A stretch of DNA of 64,000 nt from Kangsaoukella pontilimi. Lineage in GTDB: Bacteria; Pseudomonadota; Alphaproteobacteria; Rhodobacterales; Rhodobacteraceae. The translations under genes were made by a program, and so were the position numbers. Positions 1-9,184 of the stretch are shown piece after piece. The notes below the pieces were generated by a model. It was not told the DNA's origin. It searched no databases and saw only the letters and a program-made list of their open reading frames with translations. The stretch is taken from contig NZ_WUPT01000002.1 in the NCBI RefSeq assembly GCF_009830125.1, positions 434,001 through 498,000 of the forward strand. The letters run 5' to 3'. How positions within the stretch are numbered: the stretch's first letter is position 1; every line of letters starts with the position of its first letter.

Positions 1-93
1 TTTGGCCTTGTCGGGCTTCTGGTCGGTATCCTGTCGGACCTGATGTATGTCTTCGTCGATCCCCGGATCGACTTCGAGCGGCGGGAGGTCTGA
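1..93 (+). CDS. yejB: Peptide ABC transporter permease YejB, C-terminal end only
   Basis: The first 30 codons in frame 1 end in TGA at 91-93, three bases before the next ATG. The visible residues are a hydrophobic stretch (GLVGLLVGILSDLMYVFVDP) followed by a short charged tail. The segment ...DLMYVFVDPRIDF is the usual end of a YejB/DppB-type inner-membrane permease. Its place directly before YejE and YejF supports YejB. The rest of the gene lies outside the window. Confidence 0.8.
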   Translation, partial: FGLVGLLVGILSDLMYVFVDPRIDFERREV

Positions 94-96
94 ACC

Positions 97-1278
97 ATGG
101 CCATGCCCGAGCTTCAGCCCGAGCCCGTTCCCGGCGCGACCGCACCTGCGCCACCCAACCGAAAGCGCATGTGGCTGTCGCCGCTCAATCAGCGGCGCTG
201 GCGGAACTTTCGAAGGAACGGCCGCGCCTTCTGGTCGCTGATCATCTTCGGCATCCTGTTCGGCCTCAGCCTGCTGGCCGAGTTCATCGCCAACGACAAG
301 CCGATCCTGGTCAGCTACCGGGGCGAGCTGTACGTCCCGATCTTCAACTTCTACCCCGAGACGACTTTCGGCGGCGACCTCGCCATCGAGGCGCAGTACC
401 AATACGAGGACGTCGACTGCCTGATCCGGACCGGCGGGATCGAGACCTGCTACGACGACCCTGAAGGCGTGCTGGAGGAGGCCGAAGCGACCGGTCAGGT
501 GGACGGTGTGGATGTGGAAAAAGGCTGGGTGCTCTGGCCGCTCATCCCCTATCGCTATGACACGGTCGTGGATATCCGGGGCGCCGCGCCATCGCCGCCC
601 ACGTCCGACAACTGGCTAGGTACCGACGACACCAAGCGCGACGTGGTGGCCCGGGTCATCTACGGGTTCAGGCTGTCGGTGCTGTTTGCCCTGATCGTCA
701 CGCTTCTGGGGTCGATCATCGGGATCGCCGCCGGGGCGGTGCAGGGCTATTTCGGGGGCTGGCTGGACCTGATCTTCCAGCGGATTCTCGAAATCTGGTC
801 GTCCACGCCGTCTCTCTACGTGATTATCATCATGTTCGCTATTTTCGGGCGAAGTTTCTGGATGCTGGTGTTCCTGACGGTTCTTTTCGGCTGGCCTGCA
901 TTGGTGGGTGTGGTCCGGGCGGAATTCCTGCGGGCGAGGAACTTCGAATATGTGCGCGCGGCCAAGGCGCTTGGCGTCTCGAACACGACGATCATGTTCC
1001 GCCACATGCTGCCCAATGCCATGGTCGCGACGCTGACCCTTCTGCCGTTCATTATCACCAGCGCGATCGGCGGTCTGGCGAGCCTCGATTTCCTCGGCTA
1101 CGGCCTGCCGTCCTCGGCGCCGTCGCTGGGTGAACTGACGCTTCAGGCCAAGCAGAACCTGCAGGCGCCGTGGCTCGCGTTCACCGCCTTCTTCACCTTC
1201 GCGATCATGCTGTCGCTTCTGGTGTTCATCTTTGAAGGTGTGCGGGATGCGTTCGACCCAAGGAAGACCTTCCAATGA
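97..1278 (+). CDS. yejE: Peptide ABC transporter permease YejE
   Basis: This 393-residue inner-membrane permease belongs to a peptide importer of the YejABEF type. Residue 48 onward is a first membrane helix, followed by a periplasmic insertion of about 120 residues rich in acidic and aromatic residues, as is normal for YejE. The C-terminal 200 residues hold five further helices with the binding-protein-dependent transport motif (EFVRAAKALGVSNTTIMFRH, residues 285-304 approx.) that contacts the ATPase. It starts 3 bases after yejB and its stop overlaps the yejF start by 4 bases, so the genes form one operon. The substrate-binding protein YejA is presumably upstream of the window. Confidence 0.93.
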   Translation: MAMPELQPEPVPGATAPAPPNRKRMWLSPLNQRRWRNFRRNGRAFWSLIIFGILFGLSLLAEFIANDKPILVSYRGELYVPIFNFYPETTFGGDLAIEAQYQYEDVDCLIRTGGIETCYDDPEGVLEEAEATGQVDGVDVEKGWVLWPLIPYRYDTVVDIRGAAPSPPTSDNWLGTDDTKRDVVARVIYGFRLSVLFALIVTLLGSIIGIAAGAVQGYFGGWLDLIFQRILEIWSSTPSLYVIIIMFAIFGRSFWMLVFLTVLFGWPALVGVVRAEFLRARNFEYVRAAKALGVSNTTIMFRHMLPNAMVATLTLLPFIITSAIGGLASLDFLGYGLPSSAPSLGELTLQAKQNLQAPWLAFTAFFTFAIMLSLLVFIFEGVRDAFDPRKTFQ

Positions 1279-2879
1279 GCGGTGACGTCGTCCTCAATGT
1301 GCGGGATCTGAATGTCTCGTTCCGACAGGACGGGGCGGTGACCCATGCGGTGCGCGGCGTGTCCTTCGACGTTCGCCGGGGCGAGACCGTGGCGCTGGTG
1401 GGCGAGAGCGGGTCCGGCAAGTCGGTGACGGCATTGTCGACCGTGGACCTTTTGTCGGACAGCGCCACCACGACCGGGTCAATCACCTATGACGGGGCCG
1501 AGATGGTGGGCGCGGACGAGGCCGAGTTGCGCCGGGTGCGCGGCAACGACATCAGCTTCATCTTTCAGGAGCCGATGACCTCGCTCAATCCGCTCCATAC
1601 GCTGGAAAAGCAGTTGGGCGAGGCCGTGGCGCTGCACCAGGGCCTGCGCGGCGAGAAGGCGCGGGCGCGGATCATCGAGCTTCTGGACGAGGTGGGCATT
1701 CCCGATCCCGAAGGCCGTCTGAAGACCTATCCGCACCAGCTGTCCGGTGGACAGCGGCAGCGGGTGATGATCGCCATGGCGCTGGCCAACGGGCCTGAGC
1801 TTTTGATCGCGGACGAGCCGACGACGGCGCTCGACGTGACGATCCAGGCGCAGATCCTCGACCTGCTGGCCGATCTGAAGCGCGACCGTGGCATGTCGAT
1901 GCTGTTCATCACACACGATCTGGGCATCGTGCGGAAATTCGCGGACAGGGTCTGCGTGATGAAGGACGGCGTGATCGTCGAGCGTGGCGAGACGGCCGAG
2001 ATCTTCGCTAACCCGCAGCACCCCTACACCAAGATGCTTCTGACGGCCGAACAAACCGGCCGGCCGGGACCAGTCCCGGAGGGTGCCGAGACCGTGGCCG
2101 AGACCGACGGCTTGCGCATCTGGTTCCCGATCTATCGTGGCCTTCTGAAGCGGACGGTCGGGCATATCAAGGCGGTGAACGCCGCGACGCTGTCGGTCAG
2201 GCAAGGCGAGACCGTGGGGATCGTCGGCGAAAGCGGGTCGGGCAAGACCACTCTGGCGCTGGCCATCATGCGGCTGATTTCGTCGGAAGGGCCGGTGGTG
2301 TTTCAAGGCCGGAACATTCAGGGCCTGTCCAGCCGCGAGTTGCGTCCGCTCAGGGCGGACATGCAGATTGTCTTTCAGGATCCCTTCGGGTCGCTCAGCC
2401 CGCGGATGACGGCGGAAGAGATCATCGCCGAGGGGCTTGGCATACACAAGGTCGCACGCGGCAAGTCCAACCGCGAACTGGTGGCCGAGATCATGTCCGA
2501 GGTGGGCCTCGACCCGGCGACGATGCATCGCTATCCGCACGAATTCTCGGGCGGGCAGCGTCAGCGGATCGCCATCGCGCGCGCCATGATCCTGCGGCCC
2601 AAGCTGGTGGTTCTGGACGAGCCGACAAGCGCGCTCGACATGACCGTTCAGGTGCAGATCGTGGAACTGCTCAGGGCGCTTCAGGCGAAATACAAGCTGG
2701 CCTATCTGTTTATCAGTCACGACCTGAAGGTTGTTCGCGCGCTCAGCCACAAGGTGATCGTGATGAAGTCGGGCGACGTGGTCGAGGCGGGCGATGCCGA
2801 CACTGTCTTCGATAACCCGTCGAGCGAGTATACACGGACCCTGATGGCGGCGGCCTTCGATGTGAAGGCCGTGAGCTGA
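1275..2879 (+). CDS. yejF: Peptide ABC transporter ATPase with two fused nucleotide-binding domains, YejF
   Basis: This 534-residue cytoplasmic ATPase powers the YejBE channel. Two complete ABC cassettes are visible. The first has Walker A GESGSGKS near residue 41, signature LSGGQRQR near 156 and Walker B LLIADEP. The second has Walker A GESGSGKT near 317, signature FSGGQRQR near 424 and Walker B LVVLDEP. Each is followed by an oligopeptide-transporter C-terminal segment (NPQHPYTK in the first, NPSSEYTR in the second). The fused layout is typical of YejF/GsiA rather than the split DppD/DppF. The ATG overlaps yejE by four bases. A hairpin-rich 3' element (2878-2940) follows directly on the stop codon. 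Confidence 0.95.
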   Translation: MSGDVVLNVRDLNVSFRQDGAVTHAVRGVSFDVRRGETVALVGESGSGKSVTALSTVDLLSDSATTTGSITYDGAEMVGADEAELRRVRGNDISFIFQEPMTSLNPLHTLEKQLGEAVALHQGLRGEKARARIIELLDEVGIPDPEGRLKTYPHQLSGGQRQRVMIAMALANGPELLIADEPTTALDVTIQAQILDLLADLKRDRGMSMLFITHDLGIVRKFADRVCVMKDGVIVERGETAEIFANPQHPYTKMLLTAEQTGRPGPVPEGAETVAETDGLRIWFPIYRGLLKRTVGHIKAVNAATLSVRQGETVGIVGESGSGKTTLALAIMRLISSEGPVVFQGRNIQGLSSRELRPLRADMQIVFQDPFGSLSPRMTAEEIIAEGLGIHKVARGKSNRELVAEIMSEVGLDPATMHRYPHEFSGGQRQRIAIARAMILRPKLVVLDEPTSALDMTVQVQIVELLRALQAKYKLAYLFISHDLKVVRALSHKVIVMKSGDVVEAGDADTVFDNPSSEYTRTLMAAAFDVKAVS

Positions 2880-2940
2880 GGGGCTCTGCCCCTCGGCGCG
2901 TTTCGCGCCTCACCCCGGGATATTTTCAAACAGGCGAAGG
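2878..2940 (+). repeat. Extragenic 3' element, type A copy 1
   Basis: Two perfect hairpins follow the yejF stop: GAGGGGC-TCT-GCCCCTC (2878-2894) and GGCGCG-TTT-CGCGCC (2895-2909). They are followed by the conserved tail CCCGGGATATTTTCAAACAG... (2914-2940). The same tail recurs many times in this window, always at gene 3' ends and in the orientation of the upstream gene. Confidence 0.75.
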
Positions 2941-2944
2941 GACC

Positions 2945-3568
2945 TCATTCGGGCTTTCGGGCGACCAAACCCCGGCTTGTGCGCGAGGGCGGTCCGGCCG
3001 GGAAGGCATAGGTGGTCTCAACGATCAGCCCTGCATCCGTGATGAGGCGGGTGATTTCGGCTTCCGTGAAGGTCCGGTGCCGCCATTGCAGCCAGATGAT
3101 CACGTTGCACCAATGCGGCTTCGAGACCACGAGGCGCAGCCGGCCGCCGGGGCGAAGCATCGCGGCAAGATCGGCGACCGCGCGGGCGGGGTCGGGGCAA
3201 TGCTCGATGACATGGGCGACAAGGAGCTCGTTTGCGGACAGGCGTGGCGTTTCGCCCAGCTTTGCGGCAACGGTTTCGGGCGCGACCCCACGTCGGGACA
3301 GCGCCGCTCGGCCGCGGTCGAGCATTGCGCGGGATGGATCGACCAAGGTCAGGCTGCGCGGCACACCATTGACCGCGATCCAGGCTTCGGCAAAGGAAGC
3401 GGTGCCGCTGCCCATGTCGACCACGTCCACGGCAGTGCCTCCGGCAAGGCCGGGGGCCGAGAGAAAGCCGAGATAGCCGTCGTAGTAGCCGAGGCTGCGC
3501 ATCTTGTCGCCCCAGCGTCCCGAAACGGTGTCATAGCGCTCGTGAAGGCTGTCGGCGGTATGGCTCAT
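2945..3568 (-). CDS. Class I SAM-dependent methyltransferase
   Basis: This 207-residue protein has a Rossmann methyltransferase core: motif [16 protein letters not shown] near residue 52, an acidic strand end LTLVDPS, and [17 protein letters not shown] as the post-motif II region, followed by [13 protein letters not shown]. The substrate cannot be read from the sequence. I place the start at the ATG at 3568 ([13 protein letters not shown]) rather than the longer frame to 3673, because that extension would cover the hisC start and Shine-Dalgarno and does not look like methyltransferase sequence. It is divergent from hisC. Confidence 0.8.
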   Translation of the reverse strand: MSHTADSLHERYDTVSGRWGDKMRSLGYYDGYLGFLSAPGLAGGTAVDVVDMGSGTASFAEAWIAVNGVPRSLTLVDPSRAMLDRGRAALSRRGVAPETVAAKLGETPRLSANELLVAHVIEHCPDPARAVADLAAMLRPGGRLRLVVSKPHWCNVIIWLQWRHRTFTEAEITRLITDAGLIVETTYAFPAGPPSRTSRGLVARKPE

Positions 3569-3666
3569 GTGGGAAGATTGGCACGGCATCGGCGCGAGCG
3601 CCAGTCGCCGCTGGCCTCTCTTGTCCGGCGGGGCTAAAGGGAATGCGTCAAGGAGGAACGGGACCG

Positions 3667-4755
3667 ATGGCATCCCTGCTGCAACCCAAACCCGGTGTGG
3701 ACCGGATCATGCTTTACAAGGGCGGGGCGTCGAGCCTTGCCGGGCATGATCAGGTTCTGAAGCTTTCGTCGAACGAGAACCCTTTCGGCGCGCCCGAAAG
3801 CGCGAAAGAGGCGATCCGCCTCGCGGTGTCGCGGCTGCATCGCTATCCGGGCACGGATCATGCGGCGCTTCGCGCAGCCATCGGAGAGGTGCATGACCTC
3901 GATCCCGAGCGCATTGTTTGTGGCGTCGGCTCGGACGAGATTCTGGCCCTTGCCGCGCAGGCCTATGCGCCGCCGGGGACGGAGGTGATTTACACCGAGC
4001 ACGGATTCTCGCTCTACAAGACTCTGGCGCTGGCGGCGGGTGCCGAGCCCATCGAAGTGCCGGAGGCCGAGCGCCGCGTGGACGTGGATGCCATTCTGGC
4101 GGCGGTGACCGAGCGGACGCGGCTGGTCTATCTGACGAACCCCGGTAATCCGACTGCGACACGAATCGAGCTGGACGAGATCGCGCGGCTCGCCGACAGT
4201 CTGCCGGGCCATGTTCTTCTGATCATCGACGGGGCCTATGCCGAGTTCGCCGAAGGCTATGATGGCGGGGCTGCGCTGGCCGGAAGCCGGGAAAACGTGC
4301 TGATGACGCGGACCTTTTCCAAGCTCTACGGGCTGGGCGGGCTGCGCGTGGGCTGGGCCTATGGCGCGACGGCGATTATCGACACGCTCAATCGGATGCG
4401 GGGACCGTTCAACCTGTCCGATGTGCAGCTTGATGGTGCCGAGGCGGCGATGCGGGATCGTGAATGGGTGGCGCGCTGCCTTGCCGAGAACGCGCGGATG
4501 CGCGACTGGCTACGGGCGGCGCTTGCCGATATCGGCATACCCTCGGACGAGAGCCACACGAATTTCGTGCTGGCGCGCTTCGGGTCGGAAGCCGGGGCGG
4601 ATGCTGCGGATACCGCGCTGAAAGCCGACGGTATCATCGTGCGCCCGGTAAAGGGTTACAAACTGCCCGACTGCCTGCGTATTACCGTGGGTACCGAAGC
4701 GGATTGCCGGCGTGTTGTCGACACGTTGAAGCGGTTCCGGGAGACCGCGGCATGA
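3667..4755 (+). CDS. hisC: Histidinol-phosphate aminotransferase HisC
   Basis: This 362-residue PLP enzyme converts imidazole acetol phosphate and glutamate to histidinol phosphate; relatives also act on aromatic keto acids. Visible features are the N-terminal SSNENPFG motif, [22 protein letters not shown], the cofactor-binding IIDGAYAEF and the Schiff-base lysine in [15 protein letters not shown] near residue 219. The start at 3667 is fixed by AAGGAGG eight bases or so upstream. The stop overlaps the tyrA start (ATGA). Pairing with tyrA suggests that in this organism the enzyme may serve both histidine and phenylalanine/tyrosine synthesis, as known for HisC2-type enzymes. Confidence 0.93.
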   Translation: MASLLQPKPGVDRIMLYKGGASSLAGHDQVLKLSSNENPFGAPESAKEAIRLAVSRLHRYPGTDHAALRAAIGEVHDLDPERIVCGVGSDEILALAAQAYAPPGTEVIYTEHGFSLYKTLALAAGAEPIEVPEAERRVDVDAILAAVTERTRLVYLTNPGNPTATRIELDEIARLADSLPGHVLLIIDGAYAEFAEGYDGGAALAGSRENVLMTRTFSKLYGLGGLRVGWAYGATAIIDTLNRMRGPFNLSDVQLDGAEAAMRDREWVARCLAENARMRDWLRAALADIGIPSDESHTNFVLARFGSEAGADAADTALKADGIIVRPVKGYKLPDCLRITVGTEADCRRVVDTLKRFRETAA

Positions 4756-5672
4756 CCCAGCTCTACGACCGCGTGGCGCTGATCGGCCTCGGGCTGATTG
4801 CTTCGTCCATGGCACATGCCATGCGCCGGGGCGGGCTGGCCGGAGAGATCGTCGGCACCGCGCGCTCGGCAGAGACCCGCGAGATCGCGCGCGAAATCGG
4901 GCTTTGCGACCGGGTGGTCGACACGGCCGCCGAGGCCGTCGCGGATGCCGATCTGGTGGTGCTTGCCATCCCGGTCGGCGCCATGGAGGACATGGCGCGC
5001 GAGATCGGGCCGCATCTGAAACCCGGCGCGACGGTGACCGACGTGGGCTCGGTCAAGCGTGCCGTGGTCGATGCGGTGGCTCCTCATGTTCCCGAGGGGG
5101 TGCATTTCATTCCAGGCCACCCGCTGGCAGGGACCGAGCATTCCGGCCCGCGCTCGGGCTTTGCCGAGCTGTTCGAAAACCGCTTCACGATACTTGTACC
5201 TGACGGAAATACCGCGATGGAGCCCATCGAACGGCTGACCGCGCTCTGGCAGGGGATGGGCGCGCTGGTCGAGACGATGGATGTCGAGCATCACGACCTT
5301 GTTCTTGCGGTCACCAGCCACACGCCGCACCTGATCGCCTACACGATGGTGGGTGTTGCGGACGACCTCAGGCGCGTTACCGACAGTGAGGTCATCAAGT
5401 ATTCGGCGGCCGGTTTCCGGGACTTCACCCGAATCGCGGCGTCGGACCCGACCATGTGGCGGGACGTCTTCCTCAACAACAAGGAAGCGACGCTTGAAAT
5501 TCTCGGTCGCTTCACCGAAGAGCTTTTCGCGCTGCAGCGCGCGATCCGGACAGGGGATGGTGAGCAGTTGTTCGACTATTTCACGCGCACGCGTGCGATA
5601 CGCCGCGGCATCGTCGAGGCCGGTCAGGACACCGATGTGCCGAACTTCGGCCGTCCGGTGAAGAAGCCATGA
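4752..5672 (+). CDS. tyrA: Prephenate/arogenate dehydrogenase (cyclohexadienyl dehydrogenase)
   Basis: This 306-residue NAD(P)-dependent enzyme of tyrosine synthesis has an N-terminal Rossmann fold ([19 protein letters not shown], residues 7-25), [10 protein letters not shown] near 70, the catalytic-region motif [15 protein letters not shown] near 118 and the helical C-terminal half with [11 protein letters not shown]. There is no chorismate mutase or ACT domain, so it is the monofunctional type common in Alphaproteobacteria. The ATG overlaps the hisC stop and the gene's own stop overlaps the next gene by four bases. The three genes are therefore co-transcribed. Substrate preference (prephenate or arogenate) cannot be told from the sequence. 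Confidence 0.92.
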   Translation: MTQLYDRVALIGLGLIASSMAHAMRRGGLAGEIVGTARSAETREIAREIGLCDRVVDTAAEAVADADLVVLAIPVGAMEDMAREIGPHLKPGATVTDVGSVKRAVVDAVAPHVPEGVHFIPGHPLAGTEHSGPRSGFAELFENRFTILVPDGNTAMEPIERLTALWQGMGALVETMDVEHHDLVLAVTSHTPHLIAYTMVGVADDLRRVTDSEVIKYSAAGFRDFTRIAASDPTMWRDVFLNNKEATLEILGRFTEELFALQRAIRTGDGEQLFDYFTRTRAIRRGIVEAGQDTDVPNFGRPVKKP

Positions 5673-6253
5673 GGGCCTTGGTCGCGCTTGTCGCGCTACT
5701 GGCGCTGGCGGCCTGTCACAGCGGCGGCGTCGGCAGTGGCACCGTGGGCGGCGGCGGCATCGTCGCCGTCAAGCGGGCACCTGTCGACGGGCCGGGCGGC
5801 TGCGGCGTTCGCAATGCCTGGGTGGTGACGGAAGTGTCCGGCGTGCGCCTGTCGCGGCCGGCGATCATGACGCTGGAAACGGCTGAGGCGCTCGATCAAT
5901 GGGTGCGGACAACGGCCATTCCGGCCGTCGGAAACCGCGGTGGCGGGCTGGTTGAGCTGACGGTCGCTGCGCATTACGCCTGCCGGACCCGAAACAGCCG
6001 GCCGGGTGCACGTCTGTCCGAACATTCCCGGGGACGGGCCATCGATATCTCGTCGGTGGTGATGCGCGACGGCAGCCGGGTGACCGTGCTGACAGGGTGG
6101 AATGACGGGCGCGACGGGCGGCTTCTGCGACGGCTGCACCGGGGGGCCTGCGGGCTGTTCGGCACGGTTCTGGGACCGGAGTCCGACCGGTTCCATCAGG
6201 ACCATTTCCATTTCGACTTGGCGTCCTATCGAAGCGGTCCCTACTGCCGGTAA
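5669..6253 (+). CDS. Extensin-like C-terminal domain lipoprotein
   Basis: This 194-residue protein begins with a lipoprotein signal peptide (VALLALAAC, predicted lipid-modified Cys near residue 16). It has a glycine-rich spacer and then the extensin-like C domain: paired cysteines, LSEHSRGRAIDISSVVM and the C-terminal DRFHQDHFHFDLA. The spaced His/Asp residues resemble metal-dependent peptidoglycan peptidases of the D-Ala-D-Ala carboxypeptidase type, but activity of this family is inferred, not known. It overlaps tyrA by four bases, so it is transcribed with hisC-tyrA although there is no evident link to amino-acid synthesis. A type A 3' element follows. Confidence 0.85.
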   Translation: MRALVALVALLALAACHSGGVGSGTVGGGGIVAVKRAPVDGPGGCGVRNAWVVTEVSGVRLSRPAIMTLETAEALDQWVRTTAIPAVGNRGGGLVELTVAAHYACRTRNSRPGARLSEHSRGRAIDISSVVMRDGSRVTVLTGWNDGRDGRLLRRLHRGACGLFGTVLGPESDRFHQDHFHFDLASYRSGPYCR

Positions 6254-6259
6254 CGCGTC

Positions 6260-6317
6260 AGGGGGTTCTGCCCCCCGGCCTACGGCCTCCCCCGGGATAT
6301 TTCAGAACAGGCGAAAG
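6260..6317 (+). repeat. Extragenic 3' element, type A copy 2
   Basis: GGGGG-TTCTG-CCCCC hairpin (6261-6275) and a GGCC-TAC-GGCC hairpin are followed by the tail CCCGGGATATTTCAGAACAG... (6291-6317). It lies 7 bases after the extensin-like gene and in its orientation. Confidence 0.7.
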
Positions 6318-6319
6318 GG

Positions 6320-7321
6320 TCAGCGGATCACGATCCGGGGTGCCGGTCCGATCGGCACGGGGCCGATGGCCATGAGGCCGCCTCGGAAGGTGAGCGGTGC
6401 GTCGATCGTGTCGGGCCGGCCCGAAAGGGCGGCAAGGATGCCGAGGCCGCGCTCGAACGTATCCTTCAGCGCGGGATCGACGATGCCGGTCGAGACTGCC
6501 ATATCGAGAAGCCGCCGCCATTCGACCGCCCTGAGGTCAATCCGGCCTTCGGGGATGCCAGCCTCGTCCACAGAAAGCGTGCCGGCCGCCTCAAACAGCA
6601 CGTCGCCCCAATTGAGCGAAAGGTCCGCAAGGTCGATATCGGTGATCTGGGGGCGCGCGACTTCGATGGCGCGCCGATCCCAGGGCGCGGTAAAGCCCAT
6701 TTCGGCGTCGAGCCTGAGGCGCGCGATCCGGTCCGGGAGGATATCGACCGGGTCGAGGGCGCGGTCGAGCGCCTCTGGCAGGCGGAGGCCTGTGATCTCG
6801 GCGCCGACACGATGGGCGTTCTCGCGGACAGGCACGCTGGCGGTGGCGAAGCGCGCCTCGTCGAGATCGGCCTGCCAGCCGAGAGTCGAGGAAAGCGACA
6901 GGTTCTCAGCCACCACGGTCGAGCGGTCGAGCGGGAGTTGGGTGGAGGCGCCCAGGTAGATCGACCCACGCGTGCGGTCCGACGTGAATTCGATGCCCTG
7001 AAGCGGGGTCGACAGCCGGTGCGTCGGGGGCAGGACCGCGATCACTTCGGTCGGGCGATAGGCCAGCGCCAGAAGCTGAAGGAACTCGGCCCGCCAAGCC
7101 ACCCCCGTTTCGGGATCGGCGACGGCCACATCGGTAAGGATCGTGTCGAAGCGGTTCGGGAAACCGCGCACGTCGAGCCCGCCCAGATCGGCGGCCCAGC
7201 CTTCGTCGCGACGCGCCTCAACCCAGCCGTTCAGCGCGCGCTCCAGCGCGATGCTGCCCACGGCCCAGTAGCCCATCCAAAGTCCGGCGGCTGCGAGAAT
7301 GACGACGAGAAGTCGCCTCAT
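6320..7321 (-). CDS. DUF2125-type envelope protein
   Basis: This 333-residue protein starts with an uncleaved or cleavable hydrophobic segment (LLVVILAAAGLWMGYWAVG, residues 4-22). The body is a long beta-rich region with repeated strand-like segments (FDTILTDVAVADPETGVAWRAE; LGWQADLDEARFATASV). This matches the DUF2125 family of alphaproteobacterial envelope proteins, which have no assigned function. The start at 7321 (MRRLLVVI) was chosen over the longer open frame because the hydrophobic segment then sits at the N-terminus and the upstream part is antisense to the ChaC-like gene. Confidence 0.75.
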   Translation of the reverse strand: MRRLLVVILAAAGLWMGYWAVGSIALERALNGWVEARRDEGWAADLGGLDVRGFPNRFDTILTDVAVADPETGVAWRAEFLQLLALAYRPTEVIAVLPPTHRLSTPLQGIEFTSDRTRGSIYLGASTQLPLDRSTVVAENLSLSSTLGWQADLDEARFATASVPVRENAHRVGAEITGLRLPEALDRALDPVDILPDRIARLRLDAEMGFTAPWDRRAIEVARPQITDIDLADLSLNWGDVLFEAAGTLSVDEAGIPEGRIDLRAVEWRRLLDMAVSTGIVDPALKDTFERGLGILAALSGRPDTIDAPLTFRGGLMAIGPVPIGPAPRIVIR

Positions 7322-7363
7322 CTGCTCTTTCCCCTCAGGTGACACCGCCCTAATAAGGCCCCC

Positions 7364-7927
7364 ATGATGGAAGGACCAGAGATCATGGACCGCCCCTTGT
7401 GGGTCTTCGGCTATGGCTCGCTGATGTGGCATCCGGGATTCCCGGTGGCCGAGAGGCGGCTGGCACGGCTGGACGGGTATGCGCGCACCTTCTGTATGTC
7501 CTCGATCCACCATCGCGGGACCGAAGAGGACCCGGGCCTTGTTCTTGCCCTCGACAAGGTGGAGGGCGCCCACTGTCATGGCGTGGCGTTTCGTGTACCG
7601 GATGACGACGCTGACGAGACGGTGAACTATCTGCGCGAGCGCGAGCTGATCTCTTCGGCCTATCTGGAAGAGCGTCTTCCCGTGACTCTCGACGGGGGCG
7701 AGACGGTCATGGCGCTGTCCTACGTGGTCGACACCGATCACGTGCAATACGTGGGCGGCATGGCGCTTGATCAGCAGGCGCGCATCATCTCGACCGCCGT
7801 GGGCGGTCGCGGGCCGAACACGGAATACCTCTGGAACACGGTCCGGCATCTGGCGGAGCTGGGGATCGAGGACCCGGACCTGTCCTGGCTCGACCGGACG
7901 GTGCGCGAAATGGTCGAAAACCGCTGA
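7364..7927 (+). CDS. Gamma-glutamylcyclotransferase (ChaC-like)
   Basis: The protein is 187 residues long, or 180 if it starts at the ATG at 7385. It carries the family's substrate-binding loop FGYGSLMWHPGF near residue 15 and a likely catalytic Glu in the ELISSAYLEERLP segment. ChaC-type enzymes split the gamma-glutamyl bond of glutathione to give 5-oxoproline and Cys-Gly. The gene is divergent from the DUF2125 gene. The length and loop fit the ChaC branch better than the smaller GGCT branch. In-vivo substrate is inferred from the family. Confidence 0.88.
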   Translation: MMEGPEIMDRPLWVFGYGSLMWHPGFPVAERRLARLDGYARTFCMSSIHHRGTEEDPGLVLALDKVEGAHCHGVAFRVPDDDADETVNYLRERELISSAYLEERLPVTLDGGETVMALSYVVDTDHVQYVGGMALDQQARIISTAVGGRGPNTEYLWNTVRHLAELGIEDPDLSWLDRTVREMVENR

Positions 7928-8002
7928 TTCGTTTTCCATTGGCACCGGGGGCCGAGGTGTCTAAACTCCCGCAAAACAACTAGCGACAGGACCGGGCCCT
8001 TC

Positions 8003-9181
8003 ATGGCATCACCGGATCGCGAGGCCGAGCCGCATTTCACACGACCCTACCGTCAGATCCTGACGATGCTCATCGTTCTGGGGCTGGTGGGCTTTGGTGC
8101 CTATGTGGCCTATCCACAGGTCGCACCGGTGTTTCTTGCCAACCCGTGGCTGAACGGGTTCATCGGGTTCGTCTTCGTCATCGGGGTCTTTGCCTGCTTC
8201 TGGCAGGTGATCCAGCTGATCTCGTCGGTGATCTGGATCGAGGGCTTTGCGTCAGACCGGCCGGGTCATCAGTTCACCAGTGCGCCCCGGCTTCTGGCAT
8301 CGCTCGCCGCGCTTCTAAGGAAGAAGGGCGCGCGGATGCAGCTTGGTGCGACGTCCACGCGGTCGATCCTCGACTCGGTTGCGACGCGTATCGACGAAGC
8401 GCGGGATATCACGCGATATATCGTCAACCTTCTGATTTTCCTTGGCCTTCTGGGTACGTTCTACGGGCTTGCCACCACCGTCCCGGCGGTGGTCGACACG
8501 ATCCGGAATCTCGCCCCGCAGGAAGGCGACACCGGCGTCGAGACTTTTTCGCGCCTCATGACAGGGCTCGAGGCGCAGTTGGGCGGCATGGGCGTGGCGT
8601 TTGCATCCTCGCTTCTCGGCCTTGCGGGATCGCTCGTGGTCGGCCTTCTGGAGCTTTTTGCGGGACACGGGCAGAACCGCTTCTATCGCGAGTTGGAGGA
8701 CTGGCTGTCCACCATAACCCGCGTCGGGTTCTCAGCCGAAGAGGGCGGAGGCGCGGATGCCGGTGCGATTTCGCAGCTGGCCGAGCACATGGCGATGCGC
8801 CTAGACCAGATGCAGGCCTATTATGCCGAGACCGAGAGCCGCCGCGAGGCCGCCGAGGACCGGCTGGGCATGCTGGCCAATGCTGTGTCGCGTCTGGCTG
8901 ACCGGATGGGCGAGGGCGACATGTCCCATTCCTCGCCAGACCAGACCCGCAACGCCGAAGCGCAGGAGCGTCTGGCCGAGGCGCTGGAAGCGCTTCAGCG
9001 AGACGGAATCGGGCAGGTGGACGCCGAAAGCCGGATGCGCCTGCGCTCGATGGATGTGCAGATGCTGCGTATCCTCGAAGAGATGTCCGCCGGGCGTCAG
9101 GAAAGCCTTGGCGAATTGCGCGCCGACCTCTCCGAACTGATCAAGGCCGTCCGGATGCTTGCCCGCGACCGGGCGATGTAA
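8003..9181 (+). CDS. ExbB/TolQ/MotA-like proton-channel protein with C-terminal coiled coil
   Basis: This 392-residue inner-membrane protein has two hydrophobic segments near the N-terminus (residues 14-40 and 50-75) and two more around residues 140-170 and 195-222. The layout resembles the MotA/TolQ/ExbB channel family: NLLIFLGLLGTFYGLATTVP and MGVAFASSLLGLAGSLVVGLLEL correspond to the conserved pair of helices lining the proton path. The last 120 residues are polar and helical, rich in Glu, Arg and Met, probably coiled coil. The gene ends three bases before a MotB-like partner. It is neither next to flagellar genes nor to tolR/tolA or exbD/tonB, so the force-consuming partner is unknown. 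Confidence 0.85.
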   Translation: MASPDREAEPHFTRPYRQILTMLIVLGLVGFGAYVAYPQVAPVFLANPWLNGFIGFVFVIGVFACFWQVIQLISSVIWIEGFASDRPGHQFTSAPRLLASLAALLRKKGARMQLGATSTRSILDSVATRIDEARDITRYIVNLLIFLGLLGTFYGLATTVPAVVDTIRNLAPQEGDTGVETFSRLMTGLEAQLGGMGVAFASSLLGLAGSLVVGLLELFAGHGQNRFYRELEDWLSTITRVGFSAEEGGGADAGAISQLAEHMAMRLDQMQAYYAETESRREAAEDRLGMLANAVSRLADRMGEGDMSHSSPDQTRNAEAQERLAEALEALQRDGIGQVDAESRMRLRSMDVQMLRILEEMSAGRQESLGELRADLSELIKAVRMLARDRAM

Positions 9182-9184
9182 GCC